Positions 8,645 to 16,982 of a DNA stretch of 49,239 bases are shown piece after piece. This stretch comes from Candidatus Omnitrophota bacterium (GTDB lineage: Bacteria; Omnitrophota; Gorgyraeia; JAHIPI01): assembly GCA_016783745.1 (NCBI GenBank), contig JADHVZ010000011.1, positions 1-49,239 on the forward strand. The letters run 5' to 3'. Both the position numbers and the translations under genes were made by a program. Positions within the stretch are counted from its first letter, which is position 1, and the number at the start of each line of letters is the position of its first letter. The notes under the pieces are model-generated. The model did no database searches. It saw nothing but the letters and a program-made list of their open reading frames with translations, and was not told where the DNA came from.

Positions 8645-9897
8645 TTGAATAAGACGATCTTGTCTTTGCCGGAGCGTTTTGCCTGCATTAGCGCGGAATC
8701 AGCGTTACGGATGAGAGAGTCCTTGTCGTGAGCGTCTTGCGGGTAAGTGGCAACGCCGCAGCTTAGCGTAAACAGGTTTTTCGGCTGAGTTTCCTGATTT
8801 GGAAAGGTCTGTTTCAGCACCTGGTCTCGAAGGCGATGCGCGATATTTTTTGCATCCTCCTTATTAGCCTGCGGCAGTATGATAGCAAACTCTTCACCGC
8901 CGTACCTGCATACAAAATCCCTTCTGCGGGAGGCTTCCACCATTATCCGGGCAATGCCTTTTATGATCAAATCGCCGGCAACATGGCCGAAGCGGTCATT
9001 ATATCTTTTGAAATCGTCTATATCAACCATTATCAGGCTAAGATTTGTGCCTGCTTCACGCGCCCTTCTAAGCTCGCGGGAGAGGACTGTCTGAAAATGG
9101 CCGTGATTCCAGAGCTTGGTCAGCCAGTCGGTGTTTGACAGATAAACCGTCTTCTCAAAAAGGCGCGAATTTTCTATGGCGAGGCCGGCATGGTTCGCGA
9201 AAAGGCTCAATAGATTTATATCGGATTTTATTATAGGTTTTTGCGTGAAGATATTATCCACCATGATGAGCCCGATCACTTTATCTTTTGTCTTTAAGGG
9301 GACAGTGACGAAATATTTCGCGCCAAGTAAGTTCAGGTATTTATCGTCTACGCGCTTGCGCGCTTTATCGTTAAGGATCTCACGATGCATTCCCTCAAGC
9401 ACAGTAAGCGCGAGTACGCCCCCTTTTTCGTCAAGGGGGATCTTCACGCTTTTTACAAGATTGTGGAGTTTTGAATTCGGGTCTTGTTTAAAATTGTCAT
9501 ACGCGCTGATGAGATCTTCCAGCGCCATCTTTTTTTCTTCGATATGCCTCCATATATTAGTGGCTTCTTCGATGCTGTGAGGCCCGAGGCCCATTTTTCC
9601 TTCCAGGCAGGCCTCCTTGTCATTGACTAAAAAGAGCATGGCCCTGTTGAATCCAAGGCCTTCGTGGGATGTGACGCCGGTCAGTATCGTATACAATACC
9701 TGCTCGAGCTCAAGGGAGGTCCTCATGGCGTTTGATATCTCATAAAGAAGCCATAATCCGGCCCTGGCTCTTTCAAGGTCTTTGACTGTTCTCCTTAGCG
9801 CATTGGAGATCTCATAGGGCAGGCGCATCTCGCCCTTGACCTTTTCGTAAGCGGCAATTATCTCATCCAGCTCTTTTTTGTGCTTTGACTCTGTCAT
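8641..9897 (-). CDS. GAF-domain diguanylate cyclase (GGDEF)
   Basis: The predicted soluble signalling enzyme (418 residues) makes cyclic di-GMP from two GTP. A charged helical N-terminus precedes a GAF sensor domain (about residues 60-250, ending NHAGLAIENSRLFEK). A GGDEF domain follows (about 260-418). The active site reads RYGGEEFAIILP, an active GGEEF form. Five residues before it, RRRD fits the RxxD product-inhibition I-site. No transmembrane segment is seen, so the input is probably a cytosolic ligand. It is transcribed convergently to smc, from a TTGACA-17-TATATT promoter that places the RNA start within a few bases of the ATG. Confidence 0.92.
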   Translation of the reverse strand: MTESKHKKELDEIIAAYEKVKGEMRLPYEISNALRRTVKDLERARAGLWLLYEISNAMRTSLELEQVLYTILTGVTSHEGLGFNRAMLFLVNDKEACLEGKMGLGPHSIEEATNIWRHIEEKKMALEDLISAYDNFKQDPNSKLHNLVKSVKIPLDEKGGVLALTVLEGMHREILNDKARKRVDDKYLNLLGAKYFVTVPLKTKDKVIGLIMVDNIFTQKPIIKSDINLLSLFANHAGLAIENSRLFEKTVYLSNTDWLTKLWNHGHFQTVLSRELRRAREAGTNLSLIMVDIDDFKRYNDRFGHVAGDLIIKGIARIMVEASRRRDFVCRYGGEEFAIILPQANKEDAKNIAHRLRDQVLKQTFPNQETQPKNLFTLSCGVATYPQDAHDKDSLIRNADSALMQAKRSGKDKIVLFK

Positions 9898-9907
9898 AGC
9901 GCTATCT

Positions 9908-9936
9908 AATATACTCTAACATATTGGCAATGTCAA
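9908..9936 (-). promoter_or_regulatory. Sigma70-type promoter of the GGDEF gene, near-leaderless
   Basis: On the minus strand TTGACA (9936-9931) and TATATT (9913-9908) are 17 nt apart. The -10 box ends 10 nt before the ATG at 9897, so the transcript should start about 3-5 nt ahead of the start codon. No Shine-Dalgarno sequence is present. Confidence 0.65.
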
Positions 9937-9964
9937 GCTCACTTTACGCGGCACCCGATAGCCC

Positions 9965-9993
9965 TTGTAAAATGGCCGTACTCAGTGTATAAT
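9965..9993 (+). promoter_or_regulatory. Sigma70-type promoter of the TMTC-like gene, near-leaderless
   Basis: TTGTAA (9965-9970) and TATAAT (9988-9993) are 17 nt apart. The ATG at 10002 follows the -10 box by 8 nt, so the RNA start would fall at or just before the codon. No Shine-Dalgarno sequence precedes it. It is divergent from the GGDEF promoter, with the -35 boxes 28 nt apart. Confidence 0.55.
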
Positions 9994-10001
9994 TATGAAA
10001 A

Positions 10002-11819
10002 ATGAATAATAAATTCCTTATTTTCATCATAATAAGTGTGGGCCTGATCTGCTACAGTTACTCAGCGGGCGGCAAATTCATATGGGATGACAATTATTTT
10101 GTCGTCGAAAATACCTCCATACATACCATCCTTAACGCGAGATCCTTCTTTACTGACCCGTCTACTCTGGCGAGGGGTAAACTTGCCCTTGAGAATTACC
10201 GCCCCCTGGTAACGCTTTCTTATGCTATAGACTACAGTATTTGGGGGCTGAATCCTTTTGGCTACCATCTTACTAATGTGGTATTTCATTTACTGAACGG
10301 GATATTGGTGTTCCTGCTGCTGAAAAGATCCGGCGGGGATGAGGCGGCGTGTTTCGCCGCTTTACTTTTTGTGGCCCATCCGGTTCAGACCGAGGCGGTA
10401 AGCTGGATATCGGGCAGGTCAAACGTGTTATTCGCGTTCTTTTATCTGGCAGCTTTGCTCTCCTATATAAAATTCAGAGGCAGGGACAGCAATATCTCTC
10501 ATTTTATGCGCAAACACGCCGGATTTGAATTGATATTCGACTACACTAAAATATCCTATATTGCCTCTATTTTTTTGTTCACTCTGGCGCTATTGTCTAA
10601 GGAGGCAGCTGCCACATTACCCCTTGTTATAATACTTTTTGATGTTATCACGCCGAGGGAGGCCATCGGCAAGAGAGCCTTGCGATGGGCCCCGTATTTT
10701 GTGATCCTCTCAGGATATCTTTTCTTAAGATTTTCTATGCTGGATAAGCTCTTCCAGAGGTCTTTCTGGGGCGGATCTGTTTTCCATACCTATCTTACGA
10801 TCCCCAAGCTGATAACGACATATATAGGAATGCTCTTTTGGCCGTCCCGGCTGTGCGTAGACAGGCAAATGCCGCTTGTAAAAAGTTTTATGGATATAGA
10901 TTTTTTAACCGGCATTATCGTGTTGGCCGTTATAATAGCGATATTCGCCGCAAGCTTCAGGAGATCGCGGAACACGGCCTTCTTCACATCATGGTTTCTT
11001 GTTACCCTGACGCCTTTCCTGAATATTTTCCCTATCAATATACTTATAGCGGAGAGATTTCTCTATCTTCCGTCAATAGGCGTATTTTTTCTGATCTCAC
11101 TCGCTTTGTTCAAGCTGCTTGGCGGGATAAAAAAAATATTCTTTTCCACCGTATTGCTGGTGATGGTCATATTGACCCTTGTGACCGCAAATAGAAATTT
11201 ACAATGGCAGGATGAGCTGACGCTCTTTAAAAGCGATGTCCTGGCCGAGCCTCGGAATGCCCGGCTGCACAACAGCCTGGGCGTCGCCTATCTGTATAAC
11301 GGTGAACCGGAAGAGGCGGAGAAAGAGTTTAACGAGGCATTGGCTATCGACGGAGAATTTCTATTTAACTACGTAAATCTTGGGAAGCTCTATTTTAAGC
11401 TGGGCAGGCATGATGAGGCTGAGGATATAGTCAAGAGGGGCCTTGAGATAGACCGAAGCGACCCGGAGCTCTTGAATATAATGGCCGTTATTTACGCTAA
11501 TAGGGGAAATTACGAAGGCGCCGAATCATTGTTGAGGTCAATAATAAAGAATGATCCCAAATTTTTTGAAGCCTATTTGAATCTGGGGCGGCTTTTAGAA
11601 GAAAGTGGTTCACATGATGAGGCCTTAGGGTTTTATATGAGCTCCCTGGCATATTTTCGTCCGGGCTATGAGCAGGGATCATTATGGCTGAGGATAGCGG
11701 GGGTCTATGAGCTTAAGAACATGAAGATCCTGGCCGATGAGCTTTACAAATTCGTGATCAAGAAGTATCCGGATGAGAGGGTACTGCAGTATATCGCCCG
11801 GGAAATGCTCGAAAGATAA
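10002..11819 (+). CDS. TMTC-like multi-spanning membrane protein with C-terminal TPR repeats
   Basis: 605 residues. About the first 400 hold some ten hydrophobic segments, the first at residues 5-22. The remainder is a row of TPR units (LHNSLGVAYLYNGEPEEAEKEF, FNYVNLGKLYFKLGRHDEAE, LLNIMAVIYANRGNYEGAE, FEAYLNLGRLLEESGSHDEA, split here by their order). The architecture resembles TMTC/DUF1736 proteins, which belong to the GT-C glycosyltransferase fold. Asp29-Asp30 in FIWDDNYF sits in the first outer loop, where GT-C enzymes place catalytic acids. A lipid-linked sugar transfer role is therefore possible, but donor and acceptor are unknown. It is monocistronic, between a divergent promoter and the riboflavin promoter. 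Confidence 0.75.
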   Translation: MNNKFLIFIIISVGLICYSYSAGGKFIWDDNYFVVENTSIHTILNARSFFTDPSTLARGKLALENYRPLVTLSYAIDYSIWGLNPFGYHLTNVVFHLLNGILVFLLLKRSGGDEAACFAALLFVAHPVQTEAVSWISGRSNVLFAFFYLAALLSYIKFRGRDSNISHFMRKHAGFELIFDYTKISYIASIFLFTLALLSKEAAATLPLVIILFDVITPREAIGKRALRWAPYFVILSGYLFLRFSMLDKLFQRSFWGGSVFHTYLTIPKLITTYIGMLFWPSRLCVDRQMPLVKSFMDIDFLTGIIVLAVIIAIFAASFRRSRNTAFFTSWFLVTLTPFLNIFPINILIAERFLYLPSIGVFFLISLALFKLLGGIKKIFFSTVLLVMVILTLVTANRNLQWQDELTLFKSDVLAEPRNARLHNSLGVAYLYNGEPEEAEKEFNEALAIDGEFLFNYVNLGKLYFKLGRHDEAEDIVKRGLEIDRSDPELLNIMAVIYANRGNYEGAESLLRSIIKNDPKFFEAYLNLGRLLEESGSHDEALGFYMSSLAYFRPGYEQGSLWLRIAGVYELKNMKILADELYKFVIKKYPDERVLQYIAREMLER

Positions 11820-11823
11820 TAGC

Positions 11824-11852
11824 TTGACACCGGCGGCGCTTTCGGCTATAAT
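11824..11852 (+). promoter_or_regulatory. Full-consensus promoter of the riboflavin operon
   Basis: TTGACA (11824-11829), 17 nt, TATAAT (11847-11852): a perfect sigma70 consensus. The -35 box starts 4 nt after the preceding gene's stop. The predicted start near 11859 coincides with the first base of the riboswitch P1 stem. Confidence 0.9.
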
Positions 11853-11858
11853 ATAAAT

Positions 11859-12018
11859 CGATCTTCGGGGTGAGGTGATCCCGCCTGAGGCGGGAAATTC
11901 CTCGACCGGTAGTGTGTCCTGAGGTGATTTCGGGATAAAGCCTACGAGCTCCGCAAAAAGCGGGGTTGATCCGGTGTGAGTCCGGTGCCGATAGTATAGT
12001 CTAGATGGGAGAGGATCG
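11859..12018 (+). ncRNA. FMN riboswitch (RFN element)
   Basis: The conserved RFN blocks occur in order: GATCTTCGGGGTGAGGTGA, AAATTCCTCGACCGG, GATCCGGTGTGAGTCCGGTG, CCGATAGTATAGTCTAGATG and GGGAGAGGATC. The closing P1 stem pairs CGATC (11859-11863) with GATCG (12014-12018). A variable hairpin CCCGCCTGAGGCGGG is inserted in one arm. FMN binding normally turns off expression of the downstream genes. The position directly after a consensus promoter and before a terminator and ribBA fits that role. Confidence 0.97.
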
Positions 12019-12041
12019 AAAAATAAATAAGTCATTTAACC

Positions 12042-12082
12042 ATGCCACCCCGAAGAATTAATCGCGGTGGCATTTTCTTTTG
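12042..12082 (+). terminator. Rho-independent terminator of the FMN riboswitch
   Basis: An 8-bp stem ATGCCACC (12042-12049) / GGTGGCAT (12066-12073) is followed by TTTCTTTT. It ends at the ribBA ribosome site (GGAGG at 12082-12086), so read-through is needed for expression of the operon. This fits a transcription-attenuation switch. Confidence 0.85.
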
Positions 12083-12090
12083 GAGGCAAG

Positions 12091-13287
12091 ATGAAGCTAA
12101 ACTCGATACAAGAAATAATGGATGACCTGAGCGCGGGCAGGATGGTGGTCGTCATGGACGATGAAAAGCGCGAGAACGAGGGTGACCTTGTTATCCGAGC
12201 TGCCGGCGTGAAGCCCGAGGACATAAATTTCATGGTCAAGTACGGCCGGGGCCTTGTGTGCGTTCCCATGGAAGGCGCGCGCCTCGACGAGCTTGGGCTG
12301 CATTCGATGACAGGATCCCGGTCAGACGCGTTTAAAACGGCGTGGGCCGTGTCCGTAGACGCGGCAGGAGGCATTACAACAGGGATCTCCGCGAAAGACA
12401 GGGCGCATACCATAAAACTTTTATCAAGGCGCGGAGCCGGGTCATCGGATTTCATGAAGCCCGGGCATGTGTTTCCATTGAGGGCGCAGGAGGGCGGCGT
12501 GCTGGTAAGGGCCGGCCACACCGAGGCCTGCGTGGACCTGCTTAAGCTCGCGTCCTTAGATCCTACAGGCGTTATCTGCGAGATCCTCAACGAGGACGGG
12601 ACCATGGCCAGGGGGCTCGAGCTTCAGGATTTCGCGGCGGAGCATGGCCTTAAAATATGCAAGATAGCCCAGATAATCGAATATAGAAGGAAGTTCGAAA
12701 GACTTATAGATTGCGTGACCGAAACGCGCATACCTACTGACGCAGGTGAATTTAAGCTGCGCGTATACGAATCATCCATAGACAAATATCATCACGTGGC
12801 GCTTATTAAAGGTGAGATCGACGCGGGCTCAACGCTTGTACGCGTTCATTCGGAATGTCTTACCGGCGACGTTTTCGGGTCCCACAGATGTGACTGCGGA
12901 AGCCAGTTAAAGCAGTCGCTTAGCATGATAGCCGAGGAGCGAAAAGGCGTCCTCCTTTACATGAGGCAGGAGGGCCGCGGCATAGGGCTGGCGAATAAGC
13001 TTCGCGCGTACGCGCTGCAGGATCAGGGGCTGGATACTGTGGAGGCGAATAAGGCGCTGGGGTTTGACGCGGATCTTAGAGATTATGGAATAGGGGCGCA
13101 GATCCTGACGGACCTGGGCATTAAAAATATAAGACTGATCACAAACAACCCCAGGAAGATAGTGGGGCTCGAAGGCCACGGCTTGAAAGTGGTGGAGCGT
13201 GTGCCGCTTCAGACATTGCCGAATAAGGCAAACGAGAGATACCTGAAGGCGAAGAAGCAAAAGCTGGGCCATTTTCTGGAAGTCTAA
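12091..13287 (+). CDS. ribBA: Bifunctional 3,4-dihydroxy-2-butanone-4-phosphate synthase / GTP cyclohydrolase II
   Basis: Starts both branches of riboflavin synthesis: ribulose 5-phosphate to DHBP, and GTP to the pyrimidine precursor. 398 residues, the usual fused length. The RibB half (1-200) has DDEKRENEGDL and HTEACVDL. The RibA half (205-398) has the zinc-binding CLTGDVFGSHRCDCG near residue 256 and MRQEGRGIGL. The ATG at 12091 with GGAGG at 12082-12086 is chosen over an in-frame GTG at 12067, which lies inside the terminator stem. First gene of the FMN-controlled operon; ribH follows after 15 nt. Confidence 0.97.
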   Translation: MKLNSIQEIMDDLSAGRMVVVMDDEKRENEGDLVIRAAGVKPEDINFMVKYGRGLVCVPMEGARLDELGLHSMTGSRSDAFKTAWAVSVDAAGGITTGISAKDRAHTIKLLSRRGAGSSDFMKPGHVFPLRAQEGGVLVRAGHTEACVDLLKLASLDPTGVICEILNEDGTMARGLELQDFAAEHGLKICKIAQIIEYRRKFERLIDCVTETRIPTDAGEFKLRVYESSIDKYHHVALIKGEIDAGSTLVRVHSECLTGDVFGSHRCDCGSQLKQSLSMIAEERKGVLLYMRQEGRGIGLANKLRAYALQDQGLDTVEANKALGFDADLRDYGIGAQILTDLGIKNIRLITNNPRKIVGLEGHGLKVVERVPLQTLPNKANERYLKAKKQKLGHFLEV

Positions 13288-13302
13288 CAGTAGGAGGTAG
13301 AA

Positions 13303-13767
13303 ATGGGAAAGCAAGTGAAGGCGAATTTGATGGCAAAAGGCAAGAAGTTTGGTATAATAATCTCGCGGTTTAATGAGTTTGTGAGCTCAAAGCTATTAGA
13401 CGGCGCGATTGACGCATTAAAGCAGCACGGCGCCGAGGAAAGCGCTATAGACGTGATATGGGTGCCCGGTTCGTTTGAGATACCGATGGTCGCGCAGAAG
13501 ATAGCGAAGTCAAAAAAATACGACGCGGTGATAGCGCTGGGTACGGTCATAAGAGGCGCGACGCCGCATTTTGATTTTATCGCCAACGAAGTGGCCAAGG
13601 GCGTGGCGCAGGTCTCGCTGGACTCAGGAGTGCCGTGTATTTTCGGAGTCATAACGGCCGACAATCTTGAGCAGGCCATAGAGCGCGCAGGCACCAAGCA
13701 GGGCAACAAAGGCCGTGACGCCGCGATAAGCGCGGTCGAGATGGCGAACCTATTTGATAGCTTGTAA
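13303..13767 (+). CDS. ribH: 6,7-dimethyl-8-ribityllumazine synthase
   Basis: Condenses DHBP with the ribitylaminouracil to form lumazine, the direct riboflavin precursor, in large icosahedral or pentameric shells. 154 residues, normal length. Recognisable motifs are [17 protein letters not shown] at the N-terminus, [29 protein letters not shown] (with the catalytic His) and [25 protein letters not shown] at 13291-13298 gives a strong ribosome site before ATG 13303. Placed between ribBA and nusB, the common bacterial order. Confidence 0.97.
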   Translation: MGKQVKANLMAKGKKFGIIISRFNEFVSSKLLDGAIDALKQHGAEESAIDVIWVPGSFEIPMVAQKIAKSKKYDAVIALGTVIRGATPHFDFIANEVAKGVAQVSLDSGVPCIFGVITADNLEQAIERAGTKQGNKGRDAAISAVEMANLFDSL

Positions 13768-13792
13768 GAGATTAAAGTAGAGGACGGGCCAG

Positions 13793-14203
13793 ATGAGAAA
13801 ACGGACTAAGGCGCGTGAGTGCGCGCTGAAAGTGCTGTACCAGATAGAGATGACCAAGGACGATTATACGGAATCCCTCGCCAGGTTTTGGGACAGGGAG
13901 CCTGAGGCCGACGGGACTGTCAAAGAGTTTACAGGCGCGCTCGTGAAAGGCATAAACGAAAACAGCAGCGAGATCGACAGCACCATCAGTAAATACACCA
14001 CGAACTGGAACATAAACAGGATGGCCGTGGTCGACAGGAACATATTGAGGATGGCTACCTATGAGATACTGTTTGTCGACGATATACCGCCGAAGGTATC
14101 CATAAACGAGGCGATCGATATCGCGAAAAAATACGGTGATACCGACTCCGGCAAATTCGTAAACGGAATATTGGACAAGATCAGTAAAATGAAAGGTTTA
14201 TGA
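13793..14203 (+). CDS. nusB: Transcription antitermination factor NusB
   Basis: An all-helical RNA-binding protein that with NusE binds boxA in rRNA leaders to prevent early termination. 136 residues, the usual length, starting RKRTKARECALKVLYQIEMT and ending with the family pattern VDRNILRMATYEIL...PPKVSINEAIDIAKKYG, then FVNGILDKI. nusB after ribH is a frequent arrangement in bacteria. The TGA overlaps the next ATG (ATGA at 14200-14203). Being in the FMN-controlled unit, its expression may follow flavin status unless an internal promoter exists; none was evident in the 25-nt gap before it. Confidence 0.96.
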   Translation: MRKRTKARECALKVLYQIEMTKDDYTESLARFWDREPEADGTVKEFTGALVKGINENSSEIDSTISKYTTNWNINRMAVVDRNILRMATYEILFVDDIPPKVSINEAIDIAKKYGDTDSGKFVNGILDKISKMKGL

Positions 14204-15051
14204 TGAGAAAATACGTTGACCTGCATGTTCATACCTACCATTCTGATTCCAGCTTAAGCCCGCGGGAGGTCGTGGATATCGCGCACAAGAAGGGTTTTGC
14301 CGCCGTAGCGATAACAGATCACGATTGCGTAGACGGCATACCATCGGCGATGGAGCATGCGGAGAAATTAGGCATAGAGATCATCCCGGGCGTGGAGTTA
14401 TCCGCGGAAGATGGAGATTTTGAGGTGCATGTAGTCGGTTATTTTATCGACTATAAATCAGAATGGTTTATCCGGAAGCTTAATGAGATCCGCCAAAAGA
14501 GGGTGGACAGGATCTATGAGATGGCTGAGAAGCTGAAGAAAGTGGGCATTATCGTTGATCCCGATAAAGTGATGGAATTAAGCGGCCGCGGTTCTGTGGG
14601 AAGACTGCATATGGCTCAGGTCATCTACAATGAGGGATATACCTCATCTATAGTCGAGGTGTTTCATAAATATATCGGTAACAACAGCCCGTGTTACGTG
14701 AAAAAATATAAACTCTCTCCGCAGGAATCTATCGATATAATACTGAAGGCCGGCGGTGTTCCGGTGCTGGCGCATCCTCATGTCCTTGGAAAGGATGAGC
14801 TCATACCTGAATTGATAAAGAAGGGGCTGAGGGGGATAGAGGTGTATCACTCAGAGCATCCCAATAATATAACCTTGCATTACGAGGACGTGGCACTTGA
14901 AAACAACCTTCTGATGACAGGCGGATCTGACTGCCACGGTACAGGCAAGGGCAATATTTTTCTGGGCAGAGTGAAAGTGCCCTATAAGGTCGTCGAGGAT
15001 CTCAAGGCGGAAGCGGCCAGGATAAAGCAGGCGAAGAAAAATAAAGCGTGA
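14200..15051 (+). CDS. PHP-domain phosphoesterase (RNase AM / nucleoside 3',5'-bisphosphate phosphatase type)
   Basis: 283 residues with a PHP metallo-phosphoesterase fold. Metal ligands are visible in VDLHVHTYHSDSS (N-terminus), AITDHDCVDG, PGVELSAE, LAHPHV and GGSDCHG. The closest well-known group is the YciV/Rnm family, which hydrolyses nucleoside 3',5'-bisphosphates and trims RNA 5' ends. The exact substrate here is an inference. Coupled to nusB by an ATGA overlap (a second ATG is at 14203) and followed 13 nt later by ribD. It has no known riboflavin function. Confidence 0.88.
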   Translation: MMRKYVDLHVHTYHSDSSLSPREVVDIAHKKGFAAVAITDHDCVDGIPSAMEHAEKLGIEIIPGVELSAEDGDFEVHVVGYFIDYKSEWFIRKLNEIRQKRVDRIYEMAEKLKKVGIIVDPDKVMELSGRGSVGRLHMAQVIYNEGYTSSIVEVFHKYIGNNSPCYVKKYKLSPQESIDIILKAGGVPVLAHPHVLGKDELIPELIKKGLRGIEVYHSEHPNNITLHYEDVALENNLLMTGGSDCHGTGKGNIFLGRVKVPYKVVEDLKAEAARIKQAKKNKA

Positions 15052-15064
15052 AAGGCTGATCAAG

Positions 15065-16168
15065 ATGAAACGCGATTTTCAGGATGAAAAATTTATGAGT
15101 CTGGCCATAGGCCTGGCGAAAAAGGGAATAGGAAAAACACATCCCAATCCCGCGGTAGGCGCTGTCATCACCAAAGCGGGCAAGGTGATAAGTTCCGCTT
15201 ATCACAGGAAGGCCGGCGCTATGCATGCCGAAGCCATGGCATTACAAAAAGCGGGAAGACTCGCGCGCGGCGCTACCCTTTACGGCACGCTGGAGGCATG
15301 TTCGCATTACGGCAAGACGCCCCCTTGCGCTGACGCGATAATTAAAAGCGGGATAAAACGAGCGGTTTTCTCTATGAAAGACCCTAATCCCGTTAATAGC
15401 GGCCGCGGTATTGAAAGATTAAAAAAAGCCGGTATAAAAACAGAGTGCGGCCTTCTTGAAAAAGAGTCGTCCGAGCTGAACAGGCCTTTTATTAAATACA
15501 TGAGGGCGCGCCTGCCTTATGTGACACTCAAGATGGCCCAAAGCATTGACGGAAAAATAGCGGATCCTAACGGCCGGTCAAAGTGGATAACATCCGAGCG
15601 ATCAAGGCAGCTTGCCCATAAGATGCGTTCTCAGAATGATGCTGTCATGATAGGCGTAAACACGCTTATCAAAGACGACCCGTTACTTACGGACAGGACC
15701 TCAAAAAACGGCAGGCAGCCGGTGAGAGTCATCGTTGATACCCGGCTTCGGACTCCGTCGGAGAGCCGAGTATTCAGCAATGGTGACGCGGCGGGCGGGA
15801 AAGTATTGATAGCGGGCGGCAGAAGCGCCTCGCCGGAGAAAAAAGCGCTGCTTGAAAAAAACGGAGCGCAAGTCATACTTCTGCCTGAAAACGGAAGGCA
15901 TGTCGATCTTAAAGCGCTTATGAAGCATCTGGCCGGGATGAATATCACATCAATACTGTGCGAAGGCGGCGGGGAACTGTGCGCCTCATTATTACAGGAA
16001 AGATTAGCGGACGAGGCATTGTTTTTTATATCTCCGCGCATAATAGGGGGCCGTACTTCTCCCACATCATGCGGAGGCGCCGGTAATGATATTAAAAAAT
16101 CTCTCAACCTGAGGGATGTAAGCGTGCGCAGAGTAGGAGAGGATATTTTAGTAAGGGGGCTCATCTGA
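15065..16168 (+). CDS. ribD: Bifunctional diaminohydroxyphosphoribosylaminopyrimidine deaminase / uracil reductase
   Basis: Carries out the second and third steps after GTP cyclohydrolase II. The 367-residue protein has an N-terminal cytidine-deaminase-like zinc domain (HAEAMAL, then LEACSHYGKTPPC) and a C-terminal NADPH-dependent reductase domain from about residue 150 (LKMAQSIDGKIAD, GVNTLIKDDPLLT, LCEGGGELCASLL). Length and order are standard. Its TGA overlaps the ATG of ribE (TGATG at 16166-16170), indicating coupled translation. Confidence 0.97.
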   Translation: MKRDFQDEKFMSLAIGLAKKGIGKTHPNPAVGAVITKAGKVISSAYHRKAGAMHAEAMALQKAGRLARGATLYGTLEACSHYGKTPPCADAIIKSGIKRAVFSMKDPNPVNSGRGIERLKKAGIKTECGLLEKESSELNRPFIKYMRARLPYVTLKMAQSIDGKIADPNGRSKWITSERSRQLAHKMRSQNDAVMIGVNTLIKDDPLLTDRTSKNGRQPVRVIVDTRLRTPSESRVFSNGDAAGGKVLIAGGRSASPEKKALLEKNGAQVILLPENGRHVDLKALMKHLAGMNITSILCEGGGELCASLLQERLADEALFFISPRIIGGRTSPTSCGGAGNDIKKSLNLRDVSVRRVGEDILVRGLI

Positions 16169-16806
16169 TGTTTTCCGGGATCGTAGAGGAAAAAGCGAAG
16201 GTCAGCGGCATATTAAGAAGCGCGGATGGGTTTAAGCTGACTGTTGATTCGGAGATCGCCTCGAGTGACGCGCGAATCGGCGAGAGTATTTCCGTTAACG
16301 GCGTATGCCTGACTGTCGTTAACATAGACGGTAAGAAAATAAGTTTCGATGTTTGCGAGGAGACACTGCGCGTAACCGGGCTTTCCAGCACAGCCGGTAA
16401 GCGCGTGAACTTAGAAAGATCGTTAAAGGTGGGTGAGCGGATATCAGGCCATTTTGTGACCGGCCATATCGACTGCGCCGGAGTGATCCGCTCTATAGAA
16501 AAAAGACCGAATGAATGCGTATTTGAGATCGAATTTCCGGCTGAGAAAAGCGCTTATGTCGCGGACAAAGGTTCAATAGCCTTGGACGGTGTAAGCCTGA
16601 CGATCGGAAAGATCACGGACAACCGGTTCAAGGTCTATCTTATACCGCTTACGCTGAAAGAGACAAATCTGGGTTCCAAGAAGGCAGGAGACCCTGTTAA
16701 TATAGAATTTGATATACTCGGAAAATACGCGCTTAAAAATCTGCCGGCGGAGACAAAAAAAAGCAAAGTGAGCATGTCATTTCTCCGCGAACACGGCTTC
16801 GCATAG
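16168..16806 (+). CDS. ribE: Riboflavin synthase alpha chain
   Basis: Dismutates two lumazines to riboflavin and the pyrimidine precursor. The 212-residue product shows the internal duplication typical of the trimeric enzyme: MFSGIVEEKAKV with SVNGVCLTV in the first half, and GHFVTGHIDCAG with ALDGVSLTI in the second. This completes the pathway to riboflavin in the operon; the kinase/FAD synthetase gene ribF lies separately at 28611. The TAG stop at 16804-16806 is within CATAGAAAGCGCA, a sequence also found ahead of repeat copy 3. Confidence 0.96.
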   Translation: MFSGIVEEKAKVSGILRSADGFKLTVDSEIASSDARIGESISVNGVCLTVVNIDGKKISFDVCEETLRVTGLSSTAGKRVNLERSLKVGERISGHFVTGHIDCAGVIRSIEKRPNECVFEIEFPAEKSAYVADKGSIALDGVSLTIGKITDNRFKVYLIPLTLKETNLGSKKAGDPVNIEFDILGKYALKNLPAETKKSKVSMSFLREHGFA

Positions 16807-16817
16807 AAAGCGCATAG

Positions 16818-16909
16818 AAAGGGGACAGACACTTTTTTGAGGCTACGTACAGAGCTTCAAAAAAGTGTCTGTCCCTGACAACGCTACAAAAAAAGTGTCT
16901 GTCCCCTTT
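16818..16909. repeat. Palindromic repeat, GGGGACAGACACTTTTTT family, copy 2
   Basis: The outer arms 16818-16838 and 16889-16909 are a perfect 21-bp inverted pair. An inner right arm TTCAAAAAAGTGTCTGTCCCT (from 16856) is present, but the matching inner left unit seen in copy 1 is missing, so this is a three-unit version. The centre GAGGCTACGTACAGAG is the same as in copy 1. It follows ribE and probably ends the riboflavin transcript. Confidence 0.92.
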
Positions 16910-16930
16910 ACATAAGATTAAGCGCATACC

Positions 16931-16959
16931 TTGACGATTCCGCTTTTTTATGTTATAAT
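16931..16959 (+). promoter_or_regulatory. Promoter of the first TIGR04073-like gene
   Basis: TTGACG (16931-16936) and TATAAT (16954-16959) are 17 nt apart. AAGGAGG at 16972-16978 precedes the ATG at 16983. The short leader and consensus elements suggest strong expression. Confidence 0.75.
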
Positions 16960-16982
16960 ATATCGGCAAATAAGGAGGTAAG

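Noticed and set aside
12067-12090. GTG start for ribBA
   Set aside because: This codon lies within the riboswitch terminator stem, and the ribosome site GGAGG is downstream of it.
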